This document shows positions 28,495 to 38,739 of a DNA stretch of 64,000 nucleotides, in pieces. The notes beneath the pieces were generated by a model. That model had not been told where the DNA came from. It searched no databases and saw only the letters and a program-made list of their open reading frames with translations. Source of the DNA: Pseudomonas rhodesiae (GTDB lineage Bacteria; Pseudomonadota; Gammaproteobacteria; Pseudomonadales; Pseudomonadaceae); contig NZ_VFEU01000002.1 in the NCBI RefSeq assembly GCF_007858255.1, forward strand, positions 186,001-250,000, written 5' to 3'. A program made the translations under genes and the position numbers. Positions within the stretch are counted from its first letter, which is position 1; each line of letters opens with the position of its first letter.

Positions 28495-30504
28495 CTAGCG
28501 CTTTAACATCGCGCGTATATCCGCCAAGGCGGTGTTGCCGCGCACGGCCTTCACCTCGGTCGGGGTGTCGTCATTGCCTTCCCAGGCCAGATCGTCCGGC
28601 GGTAACTCGTCGAGAAACCGGCTGGGGGCACAATCGATGATTTCGCCGTATTGCTTACGCTTGGCGGCGAAGGTGAAGGCCAGGGTCTGACGCGCGCGGG
28701 TAATGCCCACGTAGGCCAGGCGCCGTTCTTCCTCGATAGTGTCGGCTTCGATGCTGGAGCGGTGCGGGAGGATTTCCTCTTCCATGCCCATGATGAACAC
28801 GTAGGGGAATTCCAGGCCCTTGGAGGCATGCAAGGTCATCATCTGTACACCTTCGGCGCCGTCTTCTTCTTCCTGCTGGCGTTCGAGCATATCGCGCAGT
28901 ACCAGCTTGCCGATGGCGTCTTCGACGGTCATCTCGCCGTCTTCGTCTTTTTCCAGGGTGTTCTTCAGTGCTTCGATCAGGAACCAGACGTTGCCCATGC
29001 GGTAATCCGCGGCCTTGTCGCTGGAGCTGTTGGTGCGCAACCAGTTTTCATAGTCGATATCCATGACCATGCTGCGCAGGGCGCTGATCGGGTCTTCGCC
29101 GGCACATTGCTCGCGCACTTTGTCCATAAAACGCTTGAAGCGCGACAGCCGATCGGTGAAGCGCGTGTCCAAATGTTCGCCCAGGCCGATTTCGTCGGTG
29201 GCGGCGTACATCGAGATCTTGCGCTCGGTGGCGTAGTTGCCGAGTTTTTCCAGGGTGGTGGAGCCGATTTCCCGACGCGGCACGTTGATCACGCGCAGGA
29301 AGGCGTTGTCGTCGTCTGGATTCACGATCAGACGGAAATAAGCCATCAGGTCTTTGACTTCCTGACGTCCGAAAAAGCTGTTACCGCCTGACAGACGATA
29401 CGGCACCTGGTGGTGCTGCAATTTCAGCTCGATCAGCTTGGCCTGGTAGTTGCCCCGGTACAGGATCGCGAAATCGCTGTAAGGCCGGTCAGTGCGCAGG
29501 TGCAAGCTGAGGATCTCGACGGCCACGCGCTCGGCTTCGGCGTCTTCGTTGCGGCAGCGGATCACGCGGATCTCGTCGCCATGGCCCATCTCGCTCCACA
29601 GTTGCTTCTCGAACTCGTGGGGGTTGTTGGAGATCAGCACGTTGGCGCAACGCAGGATACGGCTGGTGGAGCGGTAGTTCTGCTCCAGCATCACCACCTT
29701 CAAGGAAGGGTAGTCCTCCTTGAGCAGCATCAGGTTTTCCGGGCGGGCACCGCGCCAGGCGTAGATCGACTGGTCATCGTCGCCCACCACGGTGAACTGG
29801 TTGCGCGTTCCGATCAGCAGCTTTACCAGCAGGTATTGGCTGGCGTTGGTGTCCTGGTATTCATCCACCAGCAGGTAGCGCACCTTGTTCTGCCATTTTT
29901 CCAGGATGTCTTTGTGTTCCTGGAACAGCTTGACCGGCAGCAGGATAAGGTCGTCGAAGTCCACCGCGTTGAACGCCTTGAGCGTGCGCTGGTAGTGGGT
30001 GTAGACGATGGCGGCGGTCTGCTCCTTAGGGTTGCGCGCGTTTTCCAGGGCTTCGGCGGGCAGGATCAGGTCGTTTTTCCAGGCGCCGATCATGTTCTTG
30101 ATCTCATCGACGCCGTCGTCGCCCGCGTATTCCTTTTGCATGATGTCGGTCATCAGGGCTTTGACGTCGGTCTCGTCAAAGATCGAAAAGCCTGGTTTGT
30201 AGCCCAGCCGCACATGCTCCTTGCGGATGATGTTCAGCCCCAGGTTGTGGAAGGTACACACGGTGAGGCCACGGCCCTCGCCACCCTTGAGCAGGGTGCC
30301 GACGCGCTCTTTCATTTCTCGCGCGGCCTTGTTGGTAAAGGTCATGGCGACAATGTACTGAGCGCGGATGCCACAGTTCTGGATCAGGTGCGCGATCTTG
30401 CGGGTGATCACGCTGGTCTTGCCGGAGCCTGCGCCGGCGAGCACCAATAGAGGGCCGCCGACGTAGTTCACGGCTTCTTGCTGCCGGGGGTTGAGTCGGG
30501 ACAT
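28495..30504 (-). CDS. rep: ATP-dependent DNA helicase Rep
   Basis: A 669-residue superfamily 1A 3'-5' helicase that helps restart and clear replication forks. Motifs in order: Q-motif region MSRLNPRQQEAVNYVGG, Walker A AGAGSGKTSVITRKI, motif II LVDEYQDTNASQYLL, motif III VVGDDDQSIYAWRGA, motif IV MLEQNYRSTSRIL, motif V MTLHASKGLEFPYVF and motif VI ERRLAYVGITRARQTL. Length and C-terminus match Rep rather than the longer UvrD. The gene is divergent from proE across a 268-nt gap. Confidence 0.96.
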   Translation of the reverse strand: MSRLNPRQQEAVNYVGGPLLVLAGAGSGKTSVITRKIAHLIQNCGIRAQYIVAMTFTNKAAREMKERVGTLLKGGEGRGLTVCTFHNLGLNIIRKEHVRLGYKPGFSIFDETDVKALMTDIMQKEYAGDDGVDEIKNMIGAWKNDLILPAEALENARNPKEQTAAIVYTHYQRTLKAFNAVDFDDLILLPVKLFQEHKDILEKWQNKVRYLLVDEYQDTNASQYLLVKLLIGTRNQFTVVGDDDQSIYAWRGARPENLMLLKEDYPSLKVVMLEQNYRSTSRILRCANVLISNNPHEFEKQLWSEMGHGDEIRVIRCRNEDAEAERVAVEILSLHLRTDRPYSDFAILYRGNYQAKLIELKLQHHQVPYRLSGGNSFFGRQEVKDLMAYFRLIVNPDDDNAFLRVINVPRREIGSTTLEKLGNYATERKISMYAATDEIGLGEHLDTRFTDRLSRFKRFMDKVREQCAGEDPISALRSMVMDIDYENWLRTNSSSDKAADYRMGNVWFLIEALKNTLEKDEDGEMTVEDAIGKLVLRDMLERQQEEEDGAEGVQMMTLHASKGLEFPYVFIMGMEEEILPHRSSIEADTIEEERRLAYVGITRARQTLAFTFAAKRKQYGEIIDCAPSRFLDELPPDDLAWEGNDDTPTEVKAVRGNTALADIRAMLKR

Positions 30505-30688
30505 ACGGATTTTTTGGGGTCGTTGGTCAAAAGGGCGGGCATTTTAACAGGCTGGCAAGATTCTGCTGCTCTGGATCGACGGTGTGACGTACCACTCGAT
30601 CTAAATTTGCCGGTTTTGCTACTTTGCCGCAGGATGTCGGGGCTTCTTGTGGTTGAAGCACTGACAAATGATTACAGCTGGCGTGTTT

Positions 30689-30714
30689 GATAACTCTTAT
30701 CATTGGTGATTATC
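30689..30714. promoter_or_regulatory. AT-rich, Fur-box-like sequence upstream of proE
   Basis: GATAACTCTTATCATT matches 12 of 19 positions of the Fur consensus GATAATGATAATCATTATC, and a further TTATC at 30710-30714 mirrors the first GATAA. It lies 59 nt before the proE start in otherwise GC-rich DNA. It may equally be a promoter or another regulator's site. Confidence 0.3.
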
Positions 30715-30772
30715 AGGCCGCACGTCATAATGCCCGCCGCCAATGAAATTTTGCAGAGTCTAGGGAGCTAGC

Positions 30773-32446
30773 TTGTCTACGCCTGTCGAACCCTTGCGTT
30801 TGCTGCTTCTGGCCGATACGCCTGAGTGGGCGGCGTTGTTGCGCGAGTGCCTGGCGCCGATGGGCGATGGGGCTGTGCTGATCAGCGCGCCAAATTGGGA
30901 TTCCGTGAGTCGTCTGTTCGATGACGACCAGAGCGCGGTGCTGTTGACCACACCGGCCCTGCAACCTGCCCCCGGCCGTTGCAGCTTGCCCTGTGTGCTG
31001 CTGCTGGAGCAGGAACCGCTGGTTTCGCCCCTTGGCGTCAGCGATTGGCTGGTGCGTGATGCAATAGCTGTCGACACGCTACGCCGCTGCCTGCGGCATG
31101 TGCGCGAGCGCGGTGTACTGGAGACGACCCTGCAACGCCTGGCCGAGCAGGACCCGCTCACCGGCATCGCCAACCGCCAGGGCTTCCAGACCTTGCTGGC
31201 TGCGAGGCTGGCCGAGAACGACGGTCGCGGCCTGGCCCTCGGCCATCTGGACCTGGACAATTTCCGCCATGCCAACGATGCCCTCGGCCACCAGGCTGGC
31301 GATCGCCTGATTCTGCAGGTAGTGTCGCGCCTCAAGAGCCAGCTCGAAATCGGCGACCAGCTCGCCCGCCTGGGCAGCGACGAATTCGCCCTGCTGATCG
31401 ACACCCGCCGTGCGCCGCAGCGTGCTGAATGGATGGCCGAACGCATCATCGAAGCCATGGCCGAACCCTACTGGGTGGATGGCGAAAGCCTGCTGATCGG
31501 CTGCAGCCTGGGCGTGGCCCATGCCCGCGCTCGCGCCGGCGCCGACCCGCTGATGTGGCACGCCCATATCGCTATGCAGCAAGCTAAAAGCACCCAGGGT
31601 TGCACCTTTCATATCTTCAACGAACGCATCAATCGCAACGCCCGCAGTCTGGCCGATCTGGAGAGCGAACTGCGTCGTGCCCTACGGCGCGATGAGCTGG
31701 AGCTGCATTACCAGCCGCGCCTGGACCTGGATGACGGCCATATCGTCGGTCTCGAAGCACTGGTGCGCTGGCGCCACGGCGAGCGCGGCCTGCTCCCGCC
31801 CAGCGAGTTCGTGCCCCTGGCCGAGCAAAGCGGCTTGATCGTGCCGCTGGGCTATTGGGTGATCTCCCGTGCCCTGCGCGACATGCAGGATTTGCGCGAA
31901 CGCGGCCTGCCGCCGCTGCACATGGCGGTCAACCTGTCGTTCCGTCAGTTTCAGGACAGCCAATTGCTCTCTACCCTAAGCCGCCTGATTGCTGAGCGTG
32001 GGGTGGAGGCGCAATGGTTGGAGTTCGAACTGACCGAAACCGCTGTGATGCGCCGCAGTGACTTGGTCAAACAAACCATGGATGCCCTTGGTCGCCTGGG
32101 CGTGCGGTTTTCCCTGGATGACTTTGGTACCGGTTTCTCATCGTTCGTGCACCTCAACAGCCTGCCGATTGCCCTGCTGAAAATCGATAAGAGCTTCGTT
32201 GGCGGCATGGAGGAGCGCGAAGAGAACCGCAAATTGGTGCACGCCATGATCAACCTGGCTCACAACCTCAACCTGGAAGTGGTGGCCGAAGGCGTCGAAA
32301 CCCCAGAGCAATTGGCGCTGTTGCGTTTGTTCGGTTGCGACCAGGCCCAGGGTTATCTGATCAGCAAGCCGTTGCCATTGCCTGAGCTGGTGGATTACCT
32401 GACTATCGGCGATGGCCGGCAAGCCATGCCGACCGCGGCCAACTAG
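30773..32446 (+). CDS. proE: Degenerate-GGDEF/EAL cyclic-di-GMP phosphodiesterase (ProE-like)
   Basis: A 557-residue protein in three parts. The N-terminal receiver-like domain (8-115) lacks an obvious phosphorylatable Asp (AVLLTTPAL at the expected strand). The GGDEF domain has the changed motif GSDEF (201-205) and no RxxD inhibitory site. The EAL domain (from about 300) has Glu-Ala-Leu at 328-330, NLSFRQF, LTETAVM, LDDFGTGFSS, KIDKSF and EGVETPEQ, all expected for catalysis. It matches P. aeruginosa PA5295/ProE, which degrades c-di-GMP and lowers exopolysaccharide. The start is TTG with GGGAG 5 nt upstream. Confidence 0.88.
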   Translation: MSTPVEPLRLLLLADTPEWAALLRECLAPMGDGAVLISAPNWDSVSRLFDDDQSAVLLTTPALQPAPGRCSLPCVLLLEQEPLVSPLGVSDWLVRDAIAVDTLRRCLRHVRERGVLETTLQRLAEQDPLTGIANRQGFQTLLAARLAENDGRGLALGHLDLDNFRHANDALGHQAGDRLILQVVSRLKSQLEIGDQLARLGSDEFALLIDTRRAPQRAEWMAERIIEAMAEPYWVDGESLLIGCSLGVAHARARAGADPLMWHAHIAMQQAKSTQGCTFHIFNERINRNARSLADLESELRRALRRDELELHYQPRLDLDDGHIVGLEALVRWRHGERGLLPPSEFVPLAEQSGLIVPLGYWVISRALRDMQDLRERGLPPLHMAVNLSFRQFQDSQLLSTLSRLIAERGVEAQWLEFELTETAVMRRSDLVKQTMDALGRLGVRFSLDDFGTGFSSFVHLNSLPIALLKIDKSFVGGMEEREENRKLVHAMINLAHNLNLEVVAEGVETPEQLALLRLFGCDQAQGYLISKPLPLPELVDYLTIGDGRQAMPTAAN

Positions 32447-32471
32447 CGCGGCGAAGCGACGCAATAGGCTT

Positions 32472-33878
32472 CTAGTCCGTTTGCGCAGTCTGAAACGCTA
32501 CTGGGGCCGCAGGTTCCTGGTGAATCATGCGTTTGATCTTCGCTTCAAACGCCCAGGTCAGGCTCACTGCCGCGCAGGCCAGCCCCAGTGCCAATCCCCA
32601 CCATACACCGGTGGGGCCCCAACCCAGGGTGAACGCCATCAACCAGGCCGACGGCGCACCGATCAGCCAGTAGCAACCCAAACCGACCAGGAAGGTGGTT
32701 TTGGCGTCCTTGAGCCCACGAATGCAGCCCATGGCGATGGTTTGCACGCCATCGAACAGTTCGAACCAGGCCGCCACGGCCAACAGGCTGACGGCCAGGA
32801 CGATGACGTCATGGAACGCCGGGTCGTTATGGTCGAGGAACAGTCCGATCAGCGGGTCGGAATACAGCCACAACACGGCGGCAAACCCCAACATCACCAA
32901 GGCGCCGAAACCTATTCCGACGCGTCCTGCCAGACGGGCCCGCAGCAACTGCCCGGCGCCGTAGTGCTGGCCGATGCGCATGGTCACTGCGTAGGACATC
33001 CCCGCCGGCACCATGAACGCCACCGAGACGATCTGCAGAGCGATCTGATGCGCAGCCAGTTGCGTACTGCCCATGGTGCCCATGCACAGCGCCGCGAAGG
33101 CAAACAGCCCGACTTCCACCGCATAGGTGCCGCCAATCGGCAGCCCCAGCCGCCACAGTTCGCGCAGATAGTGGGTGTTGAGGCGCAGCAGGCCGCTGCT
33201 CAGCGGGTAGGCGGCATACGCACGATTGCTGCGGATGTACCACATCAACGTCAGCGCCATGCCATTGGCGACGATCGCCGTGACCAGGCCAATGCCCATC
33301 AGGCCCAGTTTCGGCAGGCCGAACATACCTTCGATCAGTGCGTGGTTGAGCAGGTAGTTAAGCACCGTACCGCCGAGGCTGATCACCATCACCGGCGTGG
33401 CTTTACCGATGGCGCTGGTGAAGCCGCGCAAGGCCATGAAGCTCAGGTAGCCAGGCAGAGCGAACGGCAGGATCGTCAGGAATTGCCCCGCCGACTGCAC
33501 GTTGGTTTCGGTCTGGCCGAACAGCAGTAACACCGGCTTGAGGTTCCATAGCAGCAGGCCGGCCGCCAGGGCCATCAACCAAGCGAGCCACAGCCCTGCC
33601 TGGGTCAGACGCGTGGCGCCTTCGATGTCGCCCGCCCCATGACGGATGGCCACCAGCGTACCCACGGCGGCGATCACGCCGATGCAGAAGATCGACACGA
33701 ACGAATAGCTCGCCGCGCCCAGGCCGCCGCCGGCCAAGGCTTCGGGACTCAGGCGCGCCATCATCAATGTGTCGGTCAGCACCATGAGCATGTGGGCCAA
33801 CTGCGAGGCGATCAGCGGCCCGGAAAGCCGCAGGATGGCCCAGAGTTCGGTACGTGCCGGATGCTGCATAATCATCAC
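32472..33878 (-). CDS. MATE family (NorM-like) efflux transporter
   Basis: A 468-residue membrane protein with twelve predicted helices and MATE features: LSGPLIASQLAHMLMVLTD in the first helix, GVGTLVAIR-like IAAVGTLVAIRHGAGD in the second, and the repeated pattern in the second half (RLGLPIGGTYAVEVG, SYAVTMRIGQHYGAG). Family members export cationic drugs by Na+ or H+ antiport. The start could be either of two ATGs three codons apart (33878 or 33869). It is divergent from the LysR gene and convergent with proE. Confidence 0.9.
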   Translation of the reverse strand: MMIMQHPARTELWAILRLSGPLIASQLAHMLMVLTDTLMMARLSPEALAGGGLGAASYSFVSIFCIGVIAAVGTLVAIRHGAGDIEGATRLTQAGLWLAWLMALAAGLLLWNLKPVLLLFGQTETNVQSAGQFLTILPFALPGYLSFMALRGFTSAIGKATPVMVISLGGTVLNYLLNHALIEGMFGLPKLGLMGIGLVTAIVANGMALTLMWYIRSNRAYAAYPLSSGLLRLNTHYLRELWRLGLPIGGTYAVEVGLFAFAALCMGTMGSTQLAAHQIALQIVSVAFMVPAGMSYAVTMRIGQHYGAGQLLRARLAGRVGIGFGALVMLGFAAVLWLYSDPLIGLFLDHNDPAFHDVIVLAVSLLAVAAWFELFDGVQTIAMGCIRGLKDAKTTFLVGLGCYWLIGAPSAWLMAFTLGWGPTGVWWGLALGLACAAVSLTWAFEAKIKRMIHQEPAAPVAFQTAQTD

Positions 33879-34028
33879 GCTCTGAAAGTCATAGAATTGG
33901 GGGAGGGTTGATTCTCGGCGCTCTCAGCCCATTGCACAAAGGGATAAATGCGATCGTTTGCATGATTAAAACTCATGCTCCTATCGAGTCTGGTAGGGTT
34001 CTCGTATTGAGTTGTCGGAGCTTTCCCA

Positions 34029-34949
34029 ATGTCTCGTCGTCTTCCACCGCTTTATGCCCTGCGCGCCTTTGAGGCCGCTTCCCGGCACAACTCTTTCACT
34101 CGCGCCGCCGAAGAACTGTCCATCACCCAAAGTGCGGTGAGCCGGCATATCCGCACCCTCGAAGAGCATTTCGCCTGTCGCCTGTTCCAGCGTAGCGGTC
34201 GCCACCTGCAACTTACCGAGGCCGCACGGCTGCTGTTGCCCGGCGTGCGCGAGGGGTTCGCCGCGTTGGAGCGGGCCTGCCATACCCTCAATAGCGAGGA
34301 CGACATCCTGCGCATGAAGGCCCCCTCCACCCTGACCATGCGTTGGCTGCTGGCGCGGCTCAGTCGTTTTCGGCATTTGCAGCCGGGCAATGAGGTGCAA
34401 CTGACCAGCGCGTGGATGAGCGTTGACGAAGTGGACTTCAACCAAGAGCCGTTCGACTGTGCCGTCCTACTCAGCAATGGCCATTTCCCCACGGATTGGG
34501 AGGCGTGTCGCCTGTTCCCCGAGATGCTGATTCCCGTCGGCGCCCCCAACCTGCTCGACGACGGCCCCTGGGACGCGGCGCGACTGGCCACGGCCGAGTT
34601 GCTGCACCCGACGCCGGATCGGCGCGATTGGCGCTACTGGCTGGAGCGCATGGGGCTGTCGTCCCAAGTGTCGCTCAAGGGTGGGCAAGTCTTCGATACC
34701 CTGGAACTAGGCATGATCGCGGCGGCGCGGGGGTACGGCGTGTCCATGGGCGACCTGCTGATGGTGGCCGAAGACGTGGCGCAGGGGAGGCTGAGCCTGC
34801 CATGGCCCAGCGCTGTGGCCAGTGGCGAGCACTATTATCTGGTCTGGCCGAAAACCCGTCCGGGTGGCGAGCGCCTGCGACGCCTCGCGGATTTCCTGCA
34901 GAGCGAAGTGCAAGCGATGGTGTTGCCTGCGGTGGAACGCTTCGATTGA
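34029..34949 (+). CDS. LysR family transcriptional regulator
   Basis: A 306-residue LysR protein of the GcvA-like subgroup. N-terminal helix-turn-helix (PLYALRAFEAASRHNSFTRA, then SITQSAVSRHIRTLEEH) and a C-terminal effector domain from about residue 95. It is divergent from the MATE exporter gene (150-nt gap), so it may regulate that gene, but the same regulator type in P. aeruginosa lies beside unrelated choline genes and the target is not evident. Effector unknown. Confidence 0.88.
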   Translation: MSRRLPPLYALRAFEAASRHNSFTRAAEELSITQSAVSRHIRTLEEHFACRLFQRSGRHLQLTEAARLLLPGVREGFAALERACHTLNSEDDILRMKAPSTLTMRWLLARLSRFRHLQPGNEVQLTSAWMSVDEVDFNQEPFDCAVLLSNGHFPTDWEACRLFPEMLIPVGAPNLLDDGPWDAARLATAELLHPTPDRRDWRYWLERMGLSSQVSLKGGQVFDTLELGMIAAARGYGVSMGDLLMVAEDVAQGRLSLPWPSAVASGEHYYLVWPKTRPGGERLRRLADFLQSEVQAMVLPAVERFD

Positions 34950-35129
34950 AGTGCTTATAACGCTGGTGCGCAACCGTTTGCGCGATACCCCTGCGATTCG
35001 CTCAAGTATTGCAATCACCCGCCGAAGTAGGTGTGTTGGAACCATCGTGCACCAACGTTTGCCCACTTAGATAATTTGCCGAGCAGCGCTATGAGATCAG
35101 GATGATCCTGGCCTCGGCCAGGAGCTCTC

Positions 35130-37106
35130 ATGTCTCAACCTCGTGCCCGGATTGCCTCCCAACTCGGTATGGCCCTTGCCGTGATCCTGGCTGTCGCCAT
35201 TGGCGGCAGTACTGTTTTTGCCCTGCGTTCCCTGGATGCCGCCAACCTTGACACCCGCGAGGAACATTTGGCCAGCGAGGCGCGGCTGCTCGCCGACCAG
35301 CTGAATACGTTCCATAGCACGCTGCGTGAAAGCACTCAGCGCCTGACGGGGCTGTTCGAGAAGCGCTTCAGCCCCGGCTTGAGCGTGCGCGCGGACCAGC
35401 CCATCGCGGTCGCCGGTGTGCAGACCCCGAGCCTGTATCTGGGCAGCGAGGTGCTGAACAACAACTTCACCGAAGTGGATGTGTTCAAGCAGATGTCCGG
35501 CGGCGTAGCCACGGTGTTCGTGCGCAGTGGCGACGACTTTATCCGGGTCAGCACCTCCCTGACCAAGCAGGACGGCAGCCGCGCCATTGGTACTGTGCTG
35601 GACCGCCAGAGCCCGGCGTATGCGCGGGTGTTCAGCGGGCAGGCCTATATTGGTCGGGCGGTGTTGTTCGATCGCTCCTACATGACTCAGTACAGCCCTG
35701 TGCGTGACGCCAGCGGCAAAGTTATCGCGGTGCTGTTTATCGGTTTTGACTACACCGATGCGCAGAACGCCCAGTTCGAGAACCTCAAACGCTTCCGCAT
35801 CGGCCAGACCGGTTCGCTGGCCTTGCTGGATGAACAGAAACATTGGCTGGTGTCGCCGGCGGGTGTGCAGGCCCCGGAGCAAGCGGTGCCGGTGATGCTG
35901 GATCTGGCCAAAACCCCAGGCAAGGGGCGTTTCTGGAGCGATAAGAGCGAAGACTTCTACAGCGTATCGGTGCCGTTCGACGGCGGCCCGTGGGCAGTGG
36001 TCGCCAGCATGCCAAAGGCGGAAATTCGCGCGGTCACCTGGGCCGTCGGCCTGCGTCTGGTGATCGGCAGTGTGTTGGCGATGTTGCTGGCGGTGGGTGC
36101 GACGGTCTGGTTGTTGCGCAGCAAACTGGCGCCGTTGGGTGACTTGGTGCGTCAGGCCGAAGCCCTGGGCGCTGGGGATTTGAGTGCTCGCCTGAACGTC
36201 TCCAGCCATGACGAGATCGGCCAACTGGCGCGGGCCTTCAACCAGATGGGTGAAGCGCTGTCGACCATGGTGTCGCATATCCGCAAGGCGGCCGAAGAGG
36301 TTAACGGTCGTGCTCAGGCGCTGTCCGGGTTGTCCGGGGGCGCCTATGAGGGCATGGAGCAGCAGTCCGGCGAAATCACCAGCATGGCCGGCGCGGTGGA
36401 AGAGTTCAGCGCCACATCGCTGAACATCGCCGACAACATGGGCAACACCGAACGTCTGGCTCAAGAGAACGCCCAACAGACCCGGATCGGACGCAACTCG
36501 ATGCAGGAAGCCTCGTCGTCCCTGGAGCATATCGCCACGGCACTGAACAGCACCGCAACGGTGATCAACACATTGGGTCAGCGTTCCCAGGAGATCGGCG
36601 GCATCGTCGGTGTGATCACCGCCATTGCCGAACAGACCAACCTGCTGGCGCTCAACGCCGCCATTGAGGCTGCGCGGGCCGGTGAGCAAGGCCGTGGTTT
36701 CGCTGTAGTGGCGGACGAAGTGCGCAATCTGGCCTCGCGTACACGTGAAGCTACCGATGAAATATCCGGGATGATCCAAAGCATTCAGAAAGAAACCGGC
36801 AATGCCATCAGCACCATGGAGCAAGGCAAGGTGCTGATGCAGGAAGGCTTGTCGCGCAACGCCGACGTGGCGTCGGCCCTGGCGCGCATCGACGAACAAA
36901 GCCGCTCGGCCGGTCAGCAGTTTGCTGCGATTACCACGGCTACCCAGGAACAGAGCAGCACCGCGACTTTGCTCAGCAGCAACCTGCAGAGCATTGCGCT
37001 GGCCAACAGCGAGCAGCGCGAAGTCGTCTCGAACCTGGCGATCACCGCCAAGGAGTTGGAGACACTGGCGTCGGGCTTGCGGCATGAGGTGGATCGCTTC
37101 CGCTGA
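35130..37106 (+). CDS. Methyl-accepting chemotaxis protein with Cache-type sensor domain
   Basis: A 658-residue chemoreceptor. Transmembrane helix 1 (about 11-32), a periplasmic sensor of about 270 residues resembling a Cache3/Cache2 fusion ([40 protein letters not shown]), transmembrane helix 2 (about 307-328) and a HAMP segment (about 330-382) come first. The cytoplasmic signalling domain follows, with the hairpin tip [20 protein letters not shown]. There is no CheB/CheR-binding pentapeptide at the C-terminus (it ends HEVDRFR). The ligand is unknown. The gene stands alone between a LysR gene and comM. Confidence 0.93.
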   Translation: MSQPRARIASQLGMALAVILAVAIGGSTVFALRSLDAANLDTREEHLASEARLLADQLNTFHSTLRESTQRLTGLFEKRFSPGLSVRADQPIAVAGVQTPSLYLGSEVLNNNFTEVDVFKQMSGGVATVFVRSGDDFIRVSTSLTKQDGSRAIGTVLDRQSPAYARVFSGQAYIGRAVLFDRSYMTQYSPVRDASGKVIAVLFIGFDYTDAQNAQFENLKRFRIGQTGSLALLDEQKHWLVSPAGVQAPEQAVPVMLDLAKTPGKGRFWSDKSEDFYSVSVPFDGGPWAVVASMPKAEIRAVTWAVGLRLVIGSVLAMLLAVGATVWLLRSKLAPLGDLVRQAEALGAGDLSARLNVSSHDEIGQLARAFNQMGEALSTMVSHIRKAAEEVNGRAQALSGLSGGAYEGMEQQSGEITSMAGAVEEFSATSLNIADNMGNTERLAQENAQQTRIGRNSMQEASSSLEHIATALNSTATVINTLGQRSQEIGGIVGVITAIAEQTNLLALNAAIEAARAGEQGRGFAVVADEVRNLASRTREATDEISGMIQSIQKETGNAISTMEQGKVLMQEGLSRNADVASALARIDEQSRSAGQQFAAITTATQEQSSTATLLSSNLQSIALANSEQREVVSNLAITAKELETLASGLRHEVDRFR

Positions 37107-37130
37107 AGCGCTGTTGACCAGGGGGGAGGC

Positions 37131-38627
37131 TCACGTTATAGCCGCCGGGCGGTATTGCAGCGCCTCCTTCAGATGCTCGCGAGTGATCGTAGCCTCCTGC
37201 TCCAGATCGGCTAACGTGCGGGCCACCTTGAGTAAGCGGTGAGCCGCGCGCAAGGAGAGTGTCAGCCGCTCGCAGGCACTCTCCAGCCAGCTCTCGTCGG
37301 CCTTCGCCAGCCTGCAATGCTCGCGCAACCCCGGCAGGTCCAGAAACGCATTGGCACAGCCCTGGCGTTTTTCCTGCTGCTCCCGCGCGTTGGCAACCTG
37401 TGCGGCCGCCGTTGCTGTGTTATCCCCGGCTGCCAGTGCCGGGTTCAGCACCGTGGTTTCCCGTGCAACCGTCAGGTGCAAGTCGATCCGGTCCAGCAAC
37501 GGCCCGGACAGTTTGTTGCGATAGCGCTGGATCTGCTCCGGCGTACAGCGACAGCGCCCGGTGGTGTCACCCAGATAACCGCAGGGGCAGGGGTTCATTG
37601 CGGCCACTAGTTGGAAACGCGCCGGGAACCTTACGCGGTCGCGCGCGCGGGAAATCACGATATGCCCTGACTCCAGCGGCTCGCGCAGTACCTCCAGCAC
37701 CTTGCGATCGAATTCCGGTAATTCATCCAGAAACAGCACACCGTGATGGGCCAGGGTGATTTCCCCCGGCTGGGGTTTCGAGCCACCGCCCACCAAGGCC
37801 GGCCCGGACGCGGAGTGATGGGGCTGGCGAAACGGCCGATGGGGCCAATGGCTCAGAGGTGCCAGGCTGACCACCGACTGTATGGCCGCGACTTCCAGGG
37901 CTTCGTGTTCGGTCAAAGGCGGCAGCAGACCGGGCAGGCGGCTGGCGAGCAAGGTTTTGCCGGTGCCGGGCGGGCCGCTGAACAGCAGGTTATGCGCGCC
38001 GGCTGCAGCAAGCAGCAAAGCACGCTTGGCCGCCAATTGGCCCTGCACTTCACTCAGGTCCGGATAGGGCTTGTTCAAATACAGCAAGCCATCGGACTTG
38101 TATGGCTCTATCGGCACCTGGCCGTTCAAGTGCGCCACCACCTGTAGCAAGTGATCCACTGCAATCACCTTCAAGCCCGATGCCAAGCAGGCTTCTTCGG
38201 CGTTCGCACGCGGCACTATCACCGTGCGTCCCGCCTTGCGCGCAGCCAGTGCTGCCGGCAGTACACCTTTCACCGCGCGTACCTCGCCGGACAGGGCCAG
38301 TTCGCCCAGGCACTCCACGTCATCGAGCATCAGCGCCGGCACTTGCACGCTCGCCGCCAGGATGCCCAAGGCAATCGCCAAGTCAAAACGCCCGCCGTCC
38401 TTGGGCAGGTCAGCGGGCGCGAGATTGAGGGTGATACGACGGGCAGGGTATTGCAGCGCGGAGTTGAGAATGGCGCTGCGCACGCGGTCTTTGCTTTCCT
38501 TGACTGCGGTTTCGGGCAGCCCCACCAGCGTCAGGGACGGCAGGCCGTTGGCCATATGCACTTCGACGGTGACGGCGGGCGCTTCGACGCCGATCTGGGC
38601 GCGGCTGTGGACGATGGCGAGGGACAT
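37131..38627 (-). CDS. comM: ComM/YifB family Mg-chelatase-like AAA ATPase
   Basis: A 498-residue AAA+ protein. An N-terminal Lon-protease-like domain (IGVEAPAVTVEVHMANGLPS) is followed by the ATPase core with Walker A FSGPPGTGKTLLASRLPG, Walker B GVLFLDELPEF and the C-terminal Mg_chelatase domain. The cysteine motif CPCGYLGD is also present. ComM promotes branch migration during natural transformation in Vibrio and Acinetobacter; in pseudomonads the gene is conserved whether or not the strain is naturally competent. It is convergent with the chemoreceptor (24-nt gap). Confidence 0.94.
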   Translation of the reverse strand: MSLAIVHSRAQIGVEAPAVTVEVHMANGLPSLTLVGLPETAVKESKDRVRSAILNSALQYPARRITLNLAPADLPKDGGRFDLAIALGILAASVQVPALMLDDVECLGELALSGEVRAVKGVLPAALAARKAGRTVIVPRANAEEACLASGLKVIAVDHLLQVVAHLNGQVPIEPYKSDGLLYLNKPYPDLSEVQGQLAAKRALLLAAAGAHNLLFSGPPGTGKTLLASRLPGLLPPLTEHEALEVAAIQSVVSLAPLSHWPHRPFRQPHHSASGPALVGGGSKPQPGEITLAHHGVLFLDELPEFDRKVLEVLREPLESGHIVISRARDRVRFPARFQLVAAMNPCPCGYLGDTTGRCRCTPEQIQRYRNKLSGPLLDRIDLHLTVARETTVLNPALAAGDNTATAAAQVANAREQQEKRQGCANAFLDLPGLREHCRLAKADESWLESACERLTLSLRAAHRLLKVARTLADLEQEATITREHLKEALQYRPAAIT

Positions 38628-38739
38628 GCTCGTTCCTTGAAAAGTGAGGGCCGCTTCCTGCGGTTTTTCAAGGGTAGACGAGGTGGGTAAGAGCGGGGCG
38701 GGGAGGTTTTACTGAACGTATCTTGGGTAGGGGGAGCGT

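Noticed and set aside
29410..30450. 346-codon forward frame opposite rep
   Set aside because: Antisense to conserved helicase motifs, with no homology of its own.
32412..33530. 372-codon forward frame across the end of proE and the MATE gene
   Set aside because: Shadow of the reverse-strand MATE exporter; Gln/His/Arg-rich with no domain.
35097..37085. 662-codon open frame on the reverse strand across the chemoreceptor gene
   Set aside because: Exact antisense shadow of a well-supported methyl-accepting chemotaxis protein in GC-rich DNA; its translation is His/Gln/Arg-rich without any recognisable domain.
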